Origin: Acanthococcus lagerstroemiae
Lineage: Eukaryota; Arthropoda; Insecta; Hemiptera; Eriococcidae
NCBI GenBank assembly: GCA_031841125.1
Contig: CM063114.1
Span: 8,308,001-8,372,000 of the forward strand
Length of the DNA: 64,000 nucleotides
Direction: 5' to 3'
The notes beneath the pieces are model-generated. The model was not told the DNA's origin, did no database searches, and saw only the letters and a program-made list of their open reading frames with translations. This document shows positions 11,500-22,440 of this stretch, piece by piece (position 1 is the stretch's first letter; each line of letters begins with the position of its first letter). Made by a program: the position numbers and the translations under genes.

Positions 11500-12440
11500 G
11501 AAAATTCTTCATGAATTGAAAGCAATCGGTTGGTTTATTGCAAACAGTTAAAATAATCGCTATTAAGAATAAATGATTCTCCAGCTCAGTTGATTAATCA
11601 TACCATATGAATACATCCAAAATAATCAATCTAGAATGATTGATTAATAAAAAATCAATGATAAATTACAAATGAGCAGTTAAATAAAAATATCGATTGA
11701 TCGAAGATTATAAACGTATTACAGCATCAAAAAATTGATTAATGAAAAAATGATTAGTTGAGGAACATATTGATAAATCGGAAAATGATTAGATTATTCA
11801 AGAAATAGTCAAAAAGTGGGAAATGATTAATTAAAAATAATCAAATAATTTAAAAAAAAGATTAATGTAAAAATAATTGATTAGTAAAAATGATTAAGCA
11901 AAAATGTGTGATTCATCAGTAAATAAATACTGAAAAGTCAAGAACTAACTGATGAATTTGATAATTAAGAAAAGTATCAGCTCAGTATTCTAAAAAATGG
12001 ATTTATAAAATATTCTTGATCACACAGGAATCGAATAAGTACTCAAATAATAAAAAGTAACTGATTGTTCGAAAGATGATTTATTAATCCAAAAATAATC
12101 GAAGAATCATAAATTAATGCGTTGATGAAAAATATTTAATCAAAAAGTAATAAATTAGTAATTAATCAAAAATATTAATTTGATGGATCAAAAAATAATT
12201 GATTAATCAAGAAAATTTAATTTAAAAATAATTGATTGATTAAGTAATAATTAGTTAGTCGAAAAATAATTGATTAAGCAAAAAGACTCATTAAAAAATG
12301 TAATTAATTTACAAATTGAATAAAAAATAATGAATTCATTTAAAAATAGCAATCAAAAAATAATGAATTAATTTAAAGAAATTAGCTGTAGCAGTTATAT
12401 CTAGTAACCTGTTTTCAAATAATCATTATAATCATTTTTT
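11500..12440. repeat. Degenerate AT array built on ATTGATTAATCAAAAA-like words
   Basis: The words TTGATTAAT, AATAATTGATTAA and AATCAAAAA recur dozens of times with irregular spacing of roughly 12-25 bases. There is no long exact repeat, so this is an old, drifting short-period array rather than a young satellite. Confidence 0.7.
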
Positions 12441-13847
12441 TAAAATAATGTACAGCTTGTTGAGTGATAGGGGGAAATGGGGAAATATTCCCGAGGGGGA
12501 TGAAGCTTCATAGGGTGTCTGCGTGCCATAAAAGTCACGGAAAAGTCATTAATTCAATTATTGCATATTTAATTTTCTTTTTCCCAAAAATCATAAATTC
12601 TCTCCAAAATTTTCTATGTAGAAAAAAGAAAAAAATTGAACTCTCATTTTAACATACAGGTGAATTTTCAGTGTACATTTTCTCAAAATTACCATTTTAT
12701 CATATTCCCTTTAAAATGTGAACTCCAGAATACTAGCAAAGAAAGAAATTGAACAAGTATCATTGGAACATCAAAATTAGTTTTTGTTTTTGTTATTTCG
12801 GACTCCTAACATGAATGCTGGTGTGAGCCCATGAAAAAAGTCACGGAAAGGTCACGAAAAAGTCACGAATTTTACAAATTTGTTTTTGGTGTACATCTTG
12901 CTTGAGAATTTCATCACTTTATCTTAAGATTATGTAGACAGTTTTTAACTTCTTAAAGAAGGAGGGAGAGGGAGGAATGTTTGAAGAAAACGTGGCGGAG
13001 GCTCCAGGAGGGCTACGCCGACTTTGTCGCAATATTATGTACTCGTAGAACCTCTGTGTAGAAATCACTAAATTTTTCCTTCCCCTCCTTAGCTAATAGC
13101 AACCCAAAAATACCCATGTGGATGCAGTCAAAACTAGTTTTTGCTCCAAAAGTGATGTAACTGATGTATACTAATGAATACCAAATCCAAATTTTATCTT
13201 GATGTCTGGTGGAGCCTCCTGTGGCCCCTAAATATCATGAGTATCTGCCAAAATAAGCTGAAATTTGAATTTAACATGTTAGCAAATCAGAGAAATATAC
13301 GTCATGGGCCGAAGGTATCCGATTCACGGAACCATTTTCGCAAGGGGAGCTGGTGCAAGGCCCAAATTTGCTGACTCAAAAATTTTCCGTTCCGAAATTG
13401 ATACACATTCAAAAAAAAAACTGTCATTAGCCGAGTTTGCCGGCTGCGAATATGAGCTTGGGGTGCAACATGCCTTTGCACACCCCCGCCTCCTGTTCAC
13501 GAGGTTTTGACTGAGGACATTACTAGTAATAATAATTATGAACGGTAGTGTGACGCCATTTTATAACCTATAGAGAAAAAGTGCATAGTTTTCTTGATGC
13601 AATTGCGTATCTAATAAATGTGCGCGAACCTATTTTCCTAGATACGACTTGATATTTCCAAGGAGGGAGGGGAGAAAGGGGTTTGGAAAAAACTATGATG
13701 TATTAACTTACAGTGCATGGGTCACATTGTGAATCATTTCTTCGTGTCACTTGTGGAATTGAAGAGGGGAGTAAATTGTAGGCTTCTGCAAAAAATTCCT
13801 CTTTCAGAAAGTGCAGAATTCAGAACAGTAACAATCGCACGATGTGT
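12441..13847. other. No gene recognised
   Basis: Contains AAAGTCACGG-type repeats at 12530-12560 and 12835-12870, probably parts of one decayed repeat family, and a G-rich purine stretch at 12958-12975. Frames up to 80 codons have no motif. Confidence 0.45.
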
Positions 13848-13855
13848 ACGATTCA

Positions 13856-14113
13856 TAGTGGCGGATCTACGAGGAGGGTTTTGGGGGTTCGGACACCTTC
13901 CTTCGGGCCGAAAAAGAAAAAAAACATTGCGAAAGCACATTATGCATATAAAAATGTAGTGAACGTGTACACCTGCAATGCTGTAGTTCTGTGTGGACTT
14001 CAAAGTTCATCAAGAATCAACTGGGACATCCATCTCGGTTGTTAAGGGGGAGGAGGGGGAACAAGTTTTATTCTCAAAACACCCCCCTTGGAAAATTTCT
14101 AGATCCGCCACTG
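13856..14113. mobile_element. 258-bp MITE with GTGGCGGATCTA termini
   Basis: The left end TAGTGGCGGATCTAC and the reverse complement of the right end, CAGTGGCGGATCTAG, match at 13 of 15 positions. Flanks are ACGATTCA (13848-13855) and ACGACTCA (14114-14121), an 8-bp duplication with one difference, which fits hAT-type insertion. The short frames inside are incidental. Confidence 0.8.
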
Positions 14114-14121
14114 ACGACTCA

Positions 14122-15235
14122 GTTCATCATAAATACGCATTCGCAGCTTTCTCTCGGTCTATTGTGTACTCCATAAACCATAATAATCGAGCATAATTAA
14201 ACTTGTAGTTTCATTTACCTCTCTACGAGGCAAAGCGTTCGCACACTGTGTCATAAATTTCCATTTATGAGTACGTCTACAATTCTGTAGGTTATTCAGT
14301 TTATCCGCTGATCTTTTCCTCAGTTTATTCGAGTGCAATATTAATACTCGTCATCTCTGTAAATATTTGTTCTTCCTTACTTTGCATAAAATAAGAGTGC
14401 TTTCGCAGAATGTTAGCTTTTTCAGCTTTGAATACACCATAAAGTGGGGTTAGGTACCTCGGATATCTTCGTAACGAGGGAAATCTTCGACTTCTGTATT
14501 TTATCGCATCGTGTCGCCGTTTCCCGTTTCGATTTAATTTTCTTCTCGATATTTCTAGATCAAGAAACTCCGTTATCCTCGTCGAATAATCCTCGCCGGT
14601 TTGAGCATTGCGAATGAGACAGCCGTCATTAAGTAAAATTGAAGTGCTAGGGCCCTCGGCTTACGTTCATTTGTCTCCTGCTTTGTATTTTGTCGCACTG
14701 TTTTTTATTTTCGAAAAACTTTCCGCCTAATCAGTGTCGTCTAAAATTAACGAGGCCTCTCGTCAAACACCTAGTATAACGAGCTGCATAGTAATTACGA
14801 AATGAATTTTCGCGTTGTGTCTCGAAACAGCGACATAGATTGAAGCTAATTATAACAAATGATATTAAAATTACTGGAGAAACCGAATTAGCTATACGAA
14901 CGGCGATGGCGACGTTCTCGGGTCGTATTTAAAGGGATTCGTTTTGGCTCGGATAATTTATTGTTCGAATTGACGCGAGGTAAAGTATCGCAAATAATTC
15001 GTAATTTCTCTCTCGCCGGGTTTTCGAAGATAATTTTTATCCTTGTATTCGAATAACGAAGCTGGTATCGATTTACGTGGTACAGTTCAGTCTGCAGTAA
15101 TCTGTATCGTACAAAACGCCAGCTGGTCCTTACAAAAAATGTCCAATCTCCATCGTAACGAATTAACGCAAATAAAGTACACGAAATTTTCTTAAAAGAT
15201 ATTTCCGGGGTCACTGCTCAGTTTCATTTTTAAGG
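14122..15235. other. No gene recognised; apparently low-copy sequence
   Basis: Composition is CpG-containing and free of visible repeats. The longest frame (108 codons, 14888-15214 minus) has no recognised motif and no partner exons. It could be regulatory or simply unique spacer; nothing in the sequence decides. Confidence 0.45.
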
Positions 15236-15552
15236 TTCTTTTGGTCCTATGATGATAATGATGATGATAGTTTCTTTGGTCTCTCGACTAGTAAGTTGCG
15301 TCTCTTCTTTTTCCCCTTTCCTGCGCTACTGTTTAATTAGACTGGGAACAGGCAAGTAAACCGCCCTCGAGTAAAGAGTATGCTATTTGCACACATTGAT
15401 GATTGTATTATTGACGGTGTAGTTCGCCGTAAATACGCGGACTGAGCCTGCACTCACCACGGGGATAGTTTAGTTCATGGGCTGTAGAAATTAGTCGGTA
15501 AAAATTTCAGGACTAAACGCTACTTCTGCCATTGATGATGATGATGATGATA
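15236..15552 (-). repeat. Interspersed repeat with TGATGA-rich ends, copy 1
   Basis: Bounded by (GATGAT)n tracts at 15250-15268 and 15533-15552. Its start (CTCTCGACTAGTAAGTTGCGTCTC) recurs near 37070, 15560 and 38360. Its second part, 15355-15540, matches 37468-37655 (TAAACCGCC..., GTATTATTGAC..., TTCGCCGTAAATACGCGGA). Related blocks elsewhere are joined to LINE coding sequence on the minus strand, so this is probably a LINE 3' end plus a second repeat, possibly a SINE sharing the tail. Confidence 0.6.
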
Positions 15553-16190
15553 TTTCCTTTAGTCTCTTGACTAGCAGGTTGTGTCTCTACTTTTCTCTCC
15601 TCTGCGCTAATCTTTACTTTCTGAGAAAGATTTGTACTTTACATCCTTCATCATCTGCTCTTCATAGCTTATTCTTTGTCTTTTTTAAACAGTTTTGTCC
15701 CTCAACCATTCCCTGCAGCAGTTATAACAATATCTCTGGATGTCTTATATTATGTCCTATCATTCTAACTTTTCTTTTTACAATTATATTCCAAATTTCT
15801 CTTTCCTTTCCTCTTTACCTCAATACTTCTTCATTTTTGATATTTTCTCTCAATTTGATTTTCAACATTTTTCGATGACTCTACGTATCGATAAAGCTTC
15901 TTTCTTTTTTTGTGCTCCTGTTGTCCACGTCTATCATATAATGCTATACTCTAAATAAACATTTAAAGAAAACTCAGTCTTACTTCCAAATCTATATTCT
16001 CCCTAAATATGTCTCCTTTTTGAAAAAAAAAAAGGCTCTCTTAGCTTGTTCTGTTCTACTCTTTATTTCTGTTTTACTTCTCTTATCTTGCGTTATCAGA
16101 CTACTTGAGTATTTAAATTCTTTTGCCTCTTTTATTTCCCCCTCCTATTTCAATATTTATTGAATTTTGTTCTCCTTTACTGACTATCAT
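15553..16190 (-). repeat. LINE 3' UTR-like fragment, pyrimidine-rich on plus strand
   Basis: Matches 38340-38860 and parts of 35100-35330 (for example CTGTTTTACTTCTCTTATCTTGC, TTCTACTCTTTATTTC, TCCTTCATCATCTGCTCTTCATA). At 38.9-39.1 kb the same family is continuous with a reverse-transcriptase C terminus read on the minus strand, which identifies this block as LINE 3' non-coding sequence. Frames of about 100 codons here are low-complexity artefacts. Confidence 0.65.
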
Positions 16191-16392
16191 CACCAGGGCC
16201 CTGATTCTTAGGCGCTGAAAACTCAAAAAAAAGCGTTAGTGAAGGTCTCTAACAAGACATAAATAGTCCGTAAAAAGTCTTATAAAAGTGAAATAGTCTC
16301 AGAAAACGTAAAATAGTCCTGAAAAGTCCTTACAATACTATAGCTTCATGGGTATCAAATTAAAGGTCTTCGAAAACTGAACCTAATTTTTA

Positions 16393-16708
16393 TATTTCTG
16401 TTTCCCCTAAACCGCATACAACGTAAAAATTTTGATTCAAAATACTTTATTGCAATAAATAATAGAAGACCCCGAATTAAAAAATCGATAGCTCCCAAAT
16501 AGTGAATTTTCAGGAGACATAGAAAACTTTCTACACACTAGCAATTTTGATATTTCTGTTTCTCCCAAACCACATACACTGTAAAAATTTTGATTTAAAA
16601 TACTTTATTGCAATAAATAATAGAAGACCCCGAATTCAAAAACCGATAGCTCCCAAATAGTGAATTTTCAGGAGACATAGAAAACTTTCTACACACTAGC
16701 AATACCAT
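16393..16708. repeat. Recent tandem duplication, two 158-bp units
   Basis: TATTTCTGTTT(C)CCC starts at 16393 and again at 16551. The units run through GCAATAAATAATAGAAGACCCC and end at ACACACTAGCAAT in each. They differ at only about ten positions, so this duplication is much younger than the neighbouring block at 16.9 kb. Confidence 0.9.
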
Positions 16709-16893
16709 TCGGTATAATTTTTTTTTTAAATTTTATCTACCACATTGTATCCTGGAGTCTATCTGCCAACATGGCAGCATTCATTCTGACAAACTCAATG
16801 TAGAACGGGAATTATTTGCGTTGAAGGGTTGAAATATTATAGGTGCATTTCCTCGTCCTCCTTCTCCCACCCCTCACTTGAAACATTCGCCAT

Positions 16894-17375
16894 TCGTTTG
16901 TGCTACATTTGTACTGGTTTGTGTTGAAAACACCGTTATTTGTGCTGCCCCCTTCCTGACATATCTTTGAAAACCTTGGAGGGCTGTACAAACGGGAGCA
17001 CCTCCACGTTCACCTAGGTGATTGAAAATTGTGTCAATCGTTTGTAGCTACGTTTGTGTGCTGGTTTATGCTCAAATTCTCGTCGTTTGTGTTACCCTCT
17101 TCCCAAGATGTTGAGGTTTATTTTTGGAGGGCTGGAGAAACGGGAGCATCTCCCACTGAGCTGATGGGGTTGCAAGTGGTAGCATTCGTTTGTGCTGCGC
17201 GTGTGCTGGTTTATACTAAAAACCCCATCGTTTGTGCTACCCCCTTTCCCAGATGTTGGAAGTCAATTTTTTTGAGGGGGAGGCGAAGAAATAATTTTCG
17301 AAAAATGGGTTAGACAAAGGATTGAAAAAAGAAATGTGGATGCAATGTTTTGTGCTCCGTTTGTGCTGGTTTGGG
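16894..17375. repeat. Diverged tandem repeat, three ~147-bp units plus a stub
   Basis: Each unit begins with TTTGTGCTACGTTTGTGCTGG-like text (near 16897, 17038, 17187, partial at 17343), then TTTGTGCTACCCCCTTCCC, then a G-rich phrase GGAGGGCTG(G)A(G)AAACGGGAGCA. The units have drifted and carry small indels. Confidence 0.75.
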
Positions 17376-17479
17376 CTGCCACTCATGATCTCTTAACCCG
17401 TCTTCCCATCGAGATGGGTTTTCGTCATATAGCAGGATACGTATCAGAGTTACTTGAAAATGAAGGAGTAGGCAAAACG

Positions 17480-17790
17480 TATGTTCTTTCGTGATTGTTA
17501 AGAGAGCGTTTTTAATAACTAATTTATATTCTTCACAAAATTTTTTGAGCATCCACCCTCTTTAATTTCGCTCTCCTAAACCATGCTTTCCGCAGAGCCT
17601 TCCTCTTTTCTTCCTTGTCTTCTGGCGTTACAATCTCCCATTTTAAATAAATTTTCTTTTTCTTTTACCTTGTGTAATACTTCATCAATTTCTTTATTAT
17701 ATCTTTCTGCTTCTTTTTTACGATAACTTCTTGTTGACGTATAAACTTAGACTGGTTTAGCTGGAATTCTCGCCATTAATATTCTTATGT
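17480..17790 (-). pseudogene. LINE endonuclease remnant
   Basis: On the minus strand the frames give IRILMARIPAKPV, then RYNKEIDEVLHKVKEKEN and KMGDCNARRQGRKEE, then, in another frame, GCSKNFVKNIN or MLKKFCEEYKLVIKNAL. These align in order with the middle of the apurinic-type LINE endonuclease: strand-turn, GDFNA-type catalytic motif, and the helix with ERG...FCEEY. The catalytic aspartate-asparagine pair reads D-C-N. Frameshifts and stops are frequent. No reverse transcriptase follows, so it is an isolated scrap. Confidence 0.6.
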
Positions 17791-18124
17791 TGGGTATAAC
17801 TTCGCACTCTTTCCCCTACATTCTTATTCAGAATTAGAGCTTGGATTCTGCGGCATTTGTCAAATCATACCCTTAAAAGACAAGTGCTTGGAAATGAAAT
17901 TGGAAATTTGGTTCATAGCTTAGGGGGATTGGAAAAGAATTTTGTTTTGCCGAAAAATGCCAGAAATGACATAGCTGATGAAAAATTGCCGAAAATGTCT
18001 ATTTCCTTTGAAAGAAAGGGAAAGAATGAAGAAAAAATTAATTTGATGCTGTCGAGGGCGATAATGGTTATCCAAAAGAAATAAGAGATAAGAATTGAAA
18101 GAAGACAGAAATACACAATGAAGA

Positions 18125-18525
18125 CGCAGCTCTTTATATGGACTTAGATGGGAAAAAATTGAAAGCAGTGTCTCGTAAAATGATCTACATGACGTGTGGA
18201 GCCCATGGAATCCATCGGTTGTGTGAGAAAATCAGGAAAATTCTCCCCAGTGTTAATACTTAGTAGTTCAGCGAGGAAGGTGTTCTTGGAGAGTGAACTG
18301 TAAGCTACCTCCCGGAGGTAGTAATTACACGGTGAGGACGTGGATCGCAGTAGCTCAGTTTTTTGCCGAAAACAACGATAATTTTTTGTGAGTTGTCATT
18401 GCTCTACCTCATGACTCAAAATACACAGAAAATCTAAGAAAGTTATTTCAAAAAGTTACTACTTCTCTCTCCCACTTGGCCTTCATTATTTCATATTTGT
18501 CTTATCTCCCGGGGAAAATAACATG
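18125..18525 (+). pseudogene. Decayed hAT-type transposase (BED/DUF659-like) fragment
   Basis: Plus-strand frames give KKLKAVSRKMIYMTCGAHG, then IHRLCEKIRKILPSVN, then after frameshifts RTWIAVAQFFAENNDNF, VIALPHDSKYTENLRKLF and HLAFIISYLSYLPGK. In domesticated and active hAT-like proteins of the DUF659/CGGBP1-like type the same order occurs: a T-C-x-AH-x-x-HR helix, a K-V-F-L-K-A stretch, a TRWGTW motif, an ALP segment and a final helix. The TRWGTW region is present only in altered form. The upstream frame 17857-18084 may be a further N-terminal piece but has no recognised motif. Identification is from memory of the family pattern. Confidence 0.5.
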
Positions 18526-18999
18526 CTCGGTGACTAGAGGTCTTTCCCTCACTGCTTAACTTGAATTGCTGGATAATATCCGTGTAAAAATTGGTAAAAT
18601 TTGAAGATCACGCGTATTGACACTACAGAAAAAATTGGACGAAATCTTCGGAAAGAATAAAGGACTGATGCTGTTCTCCATGGTACGGGGGGGGGGGGGT
18701 TGTAAGTACTCCATGAAATCCGCCGACCCCGGCAACCACTATTTGTTTTGTATAACACTAAATTTGTAAAATAAATGTGTACCTATATCTATGTTGGTGC
18801 ATTTTTTTGTTTTTTGCCGGAAAGTGCCCAAAATAGATTTTTATTGCCGATGAGTTTCATAATATTCATAATAATACCTGAGAGTGTATGTGTGTGTGAG
18901 AGAGAGAGGGGGGGAGGGAGGATACTTGAAGGCTGAAATCTTCAACCCTTAGATAACGATTATAAAATATTAAACTCGTTCAAAAAAATGACAGTAAGG
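18526..18999. other. Gene-free; poly-G and GT/GA-rich tracts
   Basis: Includes a 13-base G run at about 18688-18700 and a (TG)n/(AG)n/G-rich tract at 18888-18922. Otherwise featureless. Confidence 0.5.
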
Positions 19000-19803
19000 T
19001 AGACATGGGTTGTGGCGATAAGCTGAAAGAAATCCACTCGACTTCGTCCACCCATATAAGCTATGTTGATAGTCTTCGAGCAACTGAAATACCTTGAAGT
19101 TATATGGAACACCAAGAGGAATTCACGATGGCTGAAGCCATTACGATGAGGAGATAGAAAGCGGTCACACTGAAGAAAAAAATTGGGGTTTCAAACAAAA
19201 GTCCAACACTGATGGTTTTTAGAGCGTAACCTAATTTTAATGTACAATATGTACGGTACCCAACATACAGCGTTTCATGGCTCGCTGGGTGGATTTAAAT
19301 TTCTCCAATTGGGTCTTTGTGAGGACCTACGTCTGTGCCCCGTAGGTCAGCACCGGAATTACGCACATATGTTAAAATTTTTGCTTTAGCTTGTATGTTC
19401 AAGTTACCCTTGAATACCCTTTCCAAGGCCCAAAAAACTTCTCCATGCTTTCTCCCGTCTGGTTTGGAATTCGTTATCTGGACCTTTCTGAAACGAGACA
19501 TTTTGTCCTAGGTAGGTGTAGTTTTGGACTTTTTCAATTTTAACTGTGCCATTCTCGAGGTGTGTATCGTTGGCGTTGCTCGTATATTTTGTTTTGTTGG
19601 TGTTCCCCTGTAGTCCTAATTTGTCACATTCCTCGAATAATTATTCTGCCATTTTCCCCAGGTCCTCATTACACTACTGAACAACTACGAGGGCTGTCCC
19701 AGAAGTATTGAGCTTCGCATTGTAACGCGTGATAACGAAGCGAAGGGTCATAAAAAACGTGTGCATCGTGTTCCTTGAAATTTTTTGAAGGGGGGGGGGG
19801 GAA

Positions 19804-20382
19804 GTGTATTTCCGTGCAAGTTTGAGCATGTCCGGTAGCGGCGACAAAGACGTGTTTGAAACGTCGGGTCAGATAACGCGAGTTGAACAACGCGCATACA
19901 TTCGTATGGAGACATGGCGTGGCAAATCCAGTCGCGAAATTTATTCAGGGCTTACGGAGGGATGTGGTACGAGTGTTGTAGGCTATTCCACAGTGAAACG
20001 ATGGCAAAAATTATTCATCGAAGGAAGAACGAGCGTAAAAGACGAGCCGAGAGTGCGGCGGCCAGCTGCCGTGCGCGATGACGTCACGAACGCTGTAATC
20101 GTGGCTACGATGTTAGACGAAGACTCGAGAATGACCCTACGAGAGATGGAGTGTGTAAGCGGAATTCCCAAATCATGTATCCATAGAATTTTGACAGAGG
20201 TGTTGCATAAACGCAAGATTACGACGCGCTGGGTACCGCACTTCCTGAATGACGAGCAAAAGACAGACCAAGTGCGGATCACGCAACAACTGTTGACGCA
20301 CTACGAAAATGAAGGGGAATCGTTTCTTGAACGTATTATCACCATGGACGAGACCTGGATCCGTGACTTTGAACTAAGTTGA
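19804..20382 (+). pseudogene. Mariner transposase, N-terminal part
   Basis: Mariner transposase binds the terminal repeats and cuts with a D,D34D active site. The frame (start probably MSGSGDKD at 19828) contains the first helix-turn-helix (QRAYIRMETWRGKSSREI), the second DNA-binding region (STVKRWQKLFIEGR; RRPAAVRDD), the linker SRMTLREMECVSGI, and the first catalytic aspartate in TMDETWIRDFE. It then runs into a deletion and stops at S-stop. The second and third catalytic aspartates are absent, so no activity is possible. DNA-binding function could in principle persist. Confidence 0.9.
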
Positions 20383-20624
20383 AGGAGCCCATGCGGGGAG
20401 TCCGTTTTTCAGATATTGAACAGCTGATGGCTCGAGTGACCCAGGAAATTCGAAGGATCAACAAAGAGAAGGTTTTAGACGGCATTCAAAAATTACCAGA
20501 GCACTGGAAGAAATGTATAGAGCTCCAAGGGGACTATATTGAAGGGTTTCAGTCTTACTTTGTATTTCTGAATAAATTTGATTACTTTATTGAATGTGGC
20601 TTAGTACTTTTGGGACAGCCCTCG
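20379..20624 (+). pseudogene. Mariner transposase, C-terminal tail after deletion
   Basis: In a frame shifted from the N-terminal part, LKEPMRGVRFSDIEQLMARV and HWKKCIELQGDYIEGF match the C terminus downstream of the third catalytic aspartate. The frame passes FDYFIECGLVLLGQPS directly into the terminal repeat. The deletion therefore removed roughly 120-130 codons between the DETW motif and this tail. Confidence 0.85.
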
Positions 20625-21291
20625 TATTTTGCACTACGCGTTTCGAGAGGTGATTCTGAGGTACTTTTTAACGATGAACACGATACTGCGACCCATTTTT
20701 CTCTACCACGTCACAGTTCGGAGTTCTGAACCTTTGAAATTCGTTTCCATTTTGTTTTTGCAGTGGAATAAGCGGTACCACTGACCGAATATTATCAGTG
20801 TTATCAGACCACCATGACAGAAAACAAACTGACGGAATACACACCACTACACACAACAACACGAATCAGTATGACCACATTAAGTTCCTAAACCTCTTTT
20901 TGAACACATTTAGTTGAATTTTTTATAGTTTTTGATCAGGAAAACTAGACGTGTTAGATAGAAACGGCCGACAGCACAGGATTCAGCGTTGAAAAGTACT
21001 CAAGAATCACCTCCCTAAATGCGTTGTGCCAACAAAAAATTTCATTTTGTTCAGTAGTGTTATTTACGTGTATCAACACCACATCATCCGCGAATTTCAA
21101 GTTATTTAGTTTCTTCCCATTTATAGACACCTTATAGTTGTCTCAGTCCATGTAACTCCATCACCTTATTTTTATTCAAACCATGCTAAGTGTCATCTAG
21201 GTACTACAATGAACTACAGGACGTTGTCATTGCATTGCAAACTTGTTTTTTCCCTCTCCTGTAAAATTTGGTTTTTCGGCACTTAGCATGC

Positions 21292-21397
21292 CCCTCGGCA
21301 CTGATGCGATGCCTGAAAGGGTAGTTTCCGGTGCTGGGGGTGCGGTGTCTCAGGGGCCACTTTGGCATGCGTGCATCGCCATACGTCCCACCACACT
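21292..21397. mobile_element. 106-bp 3' stub of an R1-family LINE
   Basis: The stretch GGTGCGGTGTCTCAGG and GGCATGCGTGCATCGCCATACG matches the tail just downstream of the R1 pol gene at 44291-44334. It is bracketed by perfect 11-bp direct repeats ACTTAGCATGC (21281-21291 and 21398-21408). A severely 5'-truncated copy with a target duplication is the usual outcome of aborted target-primed reverse transcription. Confidence 0.75.
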
Positions 21398-21408
21398 ACT
21401 TAGCATGC

Positions 21409-22440
21409 TTTGCAGTTCCGGCTTTCATATATGTACACACATTCATACACTGTCAACCTACCAACATTCAGGTAGGTGTTCTATTAGGCAACCTAAATGT
21501 TGCTAGTGGCATCTGTCGTGAGGTGGTTGGCCTCTCGGGCTGTCGAGAGTCGTTACAGTTGATCGATGATAAATTGCGGGGTCTACAGCGTGAGCCCATG
21601 GGGCTGATCAGAGCAAGCCCCTAATCGTGGATACTCGGTTCGATAAATAACTTAGCCGAGTCGAAAATAGGTTGAATAGGTTTATTGAATACTTTCGTCA
21701 ATACTTCAATTTTACGTTGATGAACGATTACAACTGAAGCTGTTAGGCTTTTTAGAGCGTTAGACACGACATAAGTTACGTTATACGTTGATTTTCTAAG
21801 TTCCAGATCGACTTGCGAGAGACGTGACAACGGTCTCCACCTAACTTTTGGGCGAGAGCAAGACTGTATCAAGACCGAGATTTCGGTCCTTGTATTGCAA
21901 TTATAAAGTCCGAGTTTCATACCTTCGAGCTCGGCCTACTTGAGAGGTATTTCCCCTAGATGAGGCAATTTTGAGTGCAGCGAGCTCGTGTGTGTTGAAT
22001 TGGGGGTTCTGAGGATAGGTCGTCGGGGGAATAGGTATGACGTGCGAGTCCGGTTGTCGAATTTAGAAGTCTGCTGATTTGCTGTCGCGTATTTTCGTAG
22101 TGTAGGTACGGCCAATAATTTTGGGGTGTAAAAGGCGTGATGCTTCTAATTGGTGAGAGATGCATCGGTGGGAGAAGATGATGTTATTTCGTACGTTGCA
22201 TATTGTCTGCGGAAGTACAGCACGTGTGTATGAGTCATCGGCGTCGAAAGGTGCAAAACTGCGGAAACAGGTTTTGCTATAATTCGGATTGATTTTCGAT
22301 TTGCTAAAAATAGCCGGACTAGCGACTGGATGACGTCTAGTCTGATGACGTGCGAGAAATATGCCTTATAAAATTTGTGAAGGCGTATTAATGCAATTCT
22401 CGTCACGACAGCATCTATATAGCATACACAAGAGTATCAC
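21409..22440. other. Unidentified GC-richer block
   Basis: Contains minus-strand frames of 69-99 codons (21621-21920, 21956-22165, 22146-22406) that follow one another but change frame and carry stops. No family motif is seen. A TATAAAG-like word at about 21903 and the complexity of the block resemble LTR sequence, but no TG...CA termini with target duplication were found. Left unassigned. Confidence 0.35.

Larger units (their letters stand above)
19688..20624 (+). mobile_element. Internally deleted mariner element
   Basis: Flanked by TA on both sides (19686-19687 and 20625-20626), as for all Tc1/mariner insertions. The left terminal repeat CGAGGGCTGTCCCAGAAGTA matches the reverse complement of the right end, CGAGGGCTGTCCCAAAAGTA, with the similarity running on to about 28 bases. 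The element is 937 bp, against about 1.3 kb for a complete mariner; the missing DNA is from the middle of the transposase gene. It inserted into the left inverted repeat of the CACTA-type MITE. Confidence 0.9.
19672..21059. mobile_element. CACTA-type (CMC/EnSpm-like) MITE, ~449 bp without the mariner inside it
   Basis: The left end CACTACTGAACAA (19672) and the reverse complement of the right end (21059, same 13 bases) open terminal inverted repeats of about 65 bases. The arms continue after the mariner at 20627-20673 (ACTACGCGTTTCGAGAGGTGATTC) against 20993-21040 in reverse (ACAACGCATTTAGGGAGGTGATTC). Flanks are TTA at 19669-19671 and 21060-21062, a 3-bp duplication. Both the CACTA start and the 3-bp duplication are the hallmarks of the CMC superfamily. 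It has no transposase of its own. Confidence 0.8.
19000..21155 (-). pseudogene. RTE-like LINE reverse transcriptase, split by two nested transposons
   Basis: On the minus strand, 21155-21063 reads SINGKKLNNLKFADDVVLIH, the reverse-transcriptase motif C (FADD present). It resumes at 19668 with EDLGKMAE, then FEECDKLGLQGNTNKTKY, KVQNYTYLGQ, KSFWALERVFKGN and KFKSTQRAMKRCMLG, the ordered C-terminal landmarks of RTE-type elements. A weak match to the final W-rich region continues to about 19000. The interruption is a CACTA-type MITE (19672-21059) that itself carries a mariner. Removing the MITE and one copy of its TAA target duplication joins LIHVN to NEDLG in frame, which confirms the insertion model. 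Independent stops and shifts show the LINE was also decaying. Confidence 0.8.

Noticed and set aside
21409..22440. A second solo LTR
   Set aside because: Texture and a TATA-like word suggested it, but no TG...CA termini with a flanking duplication could be found.
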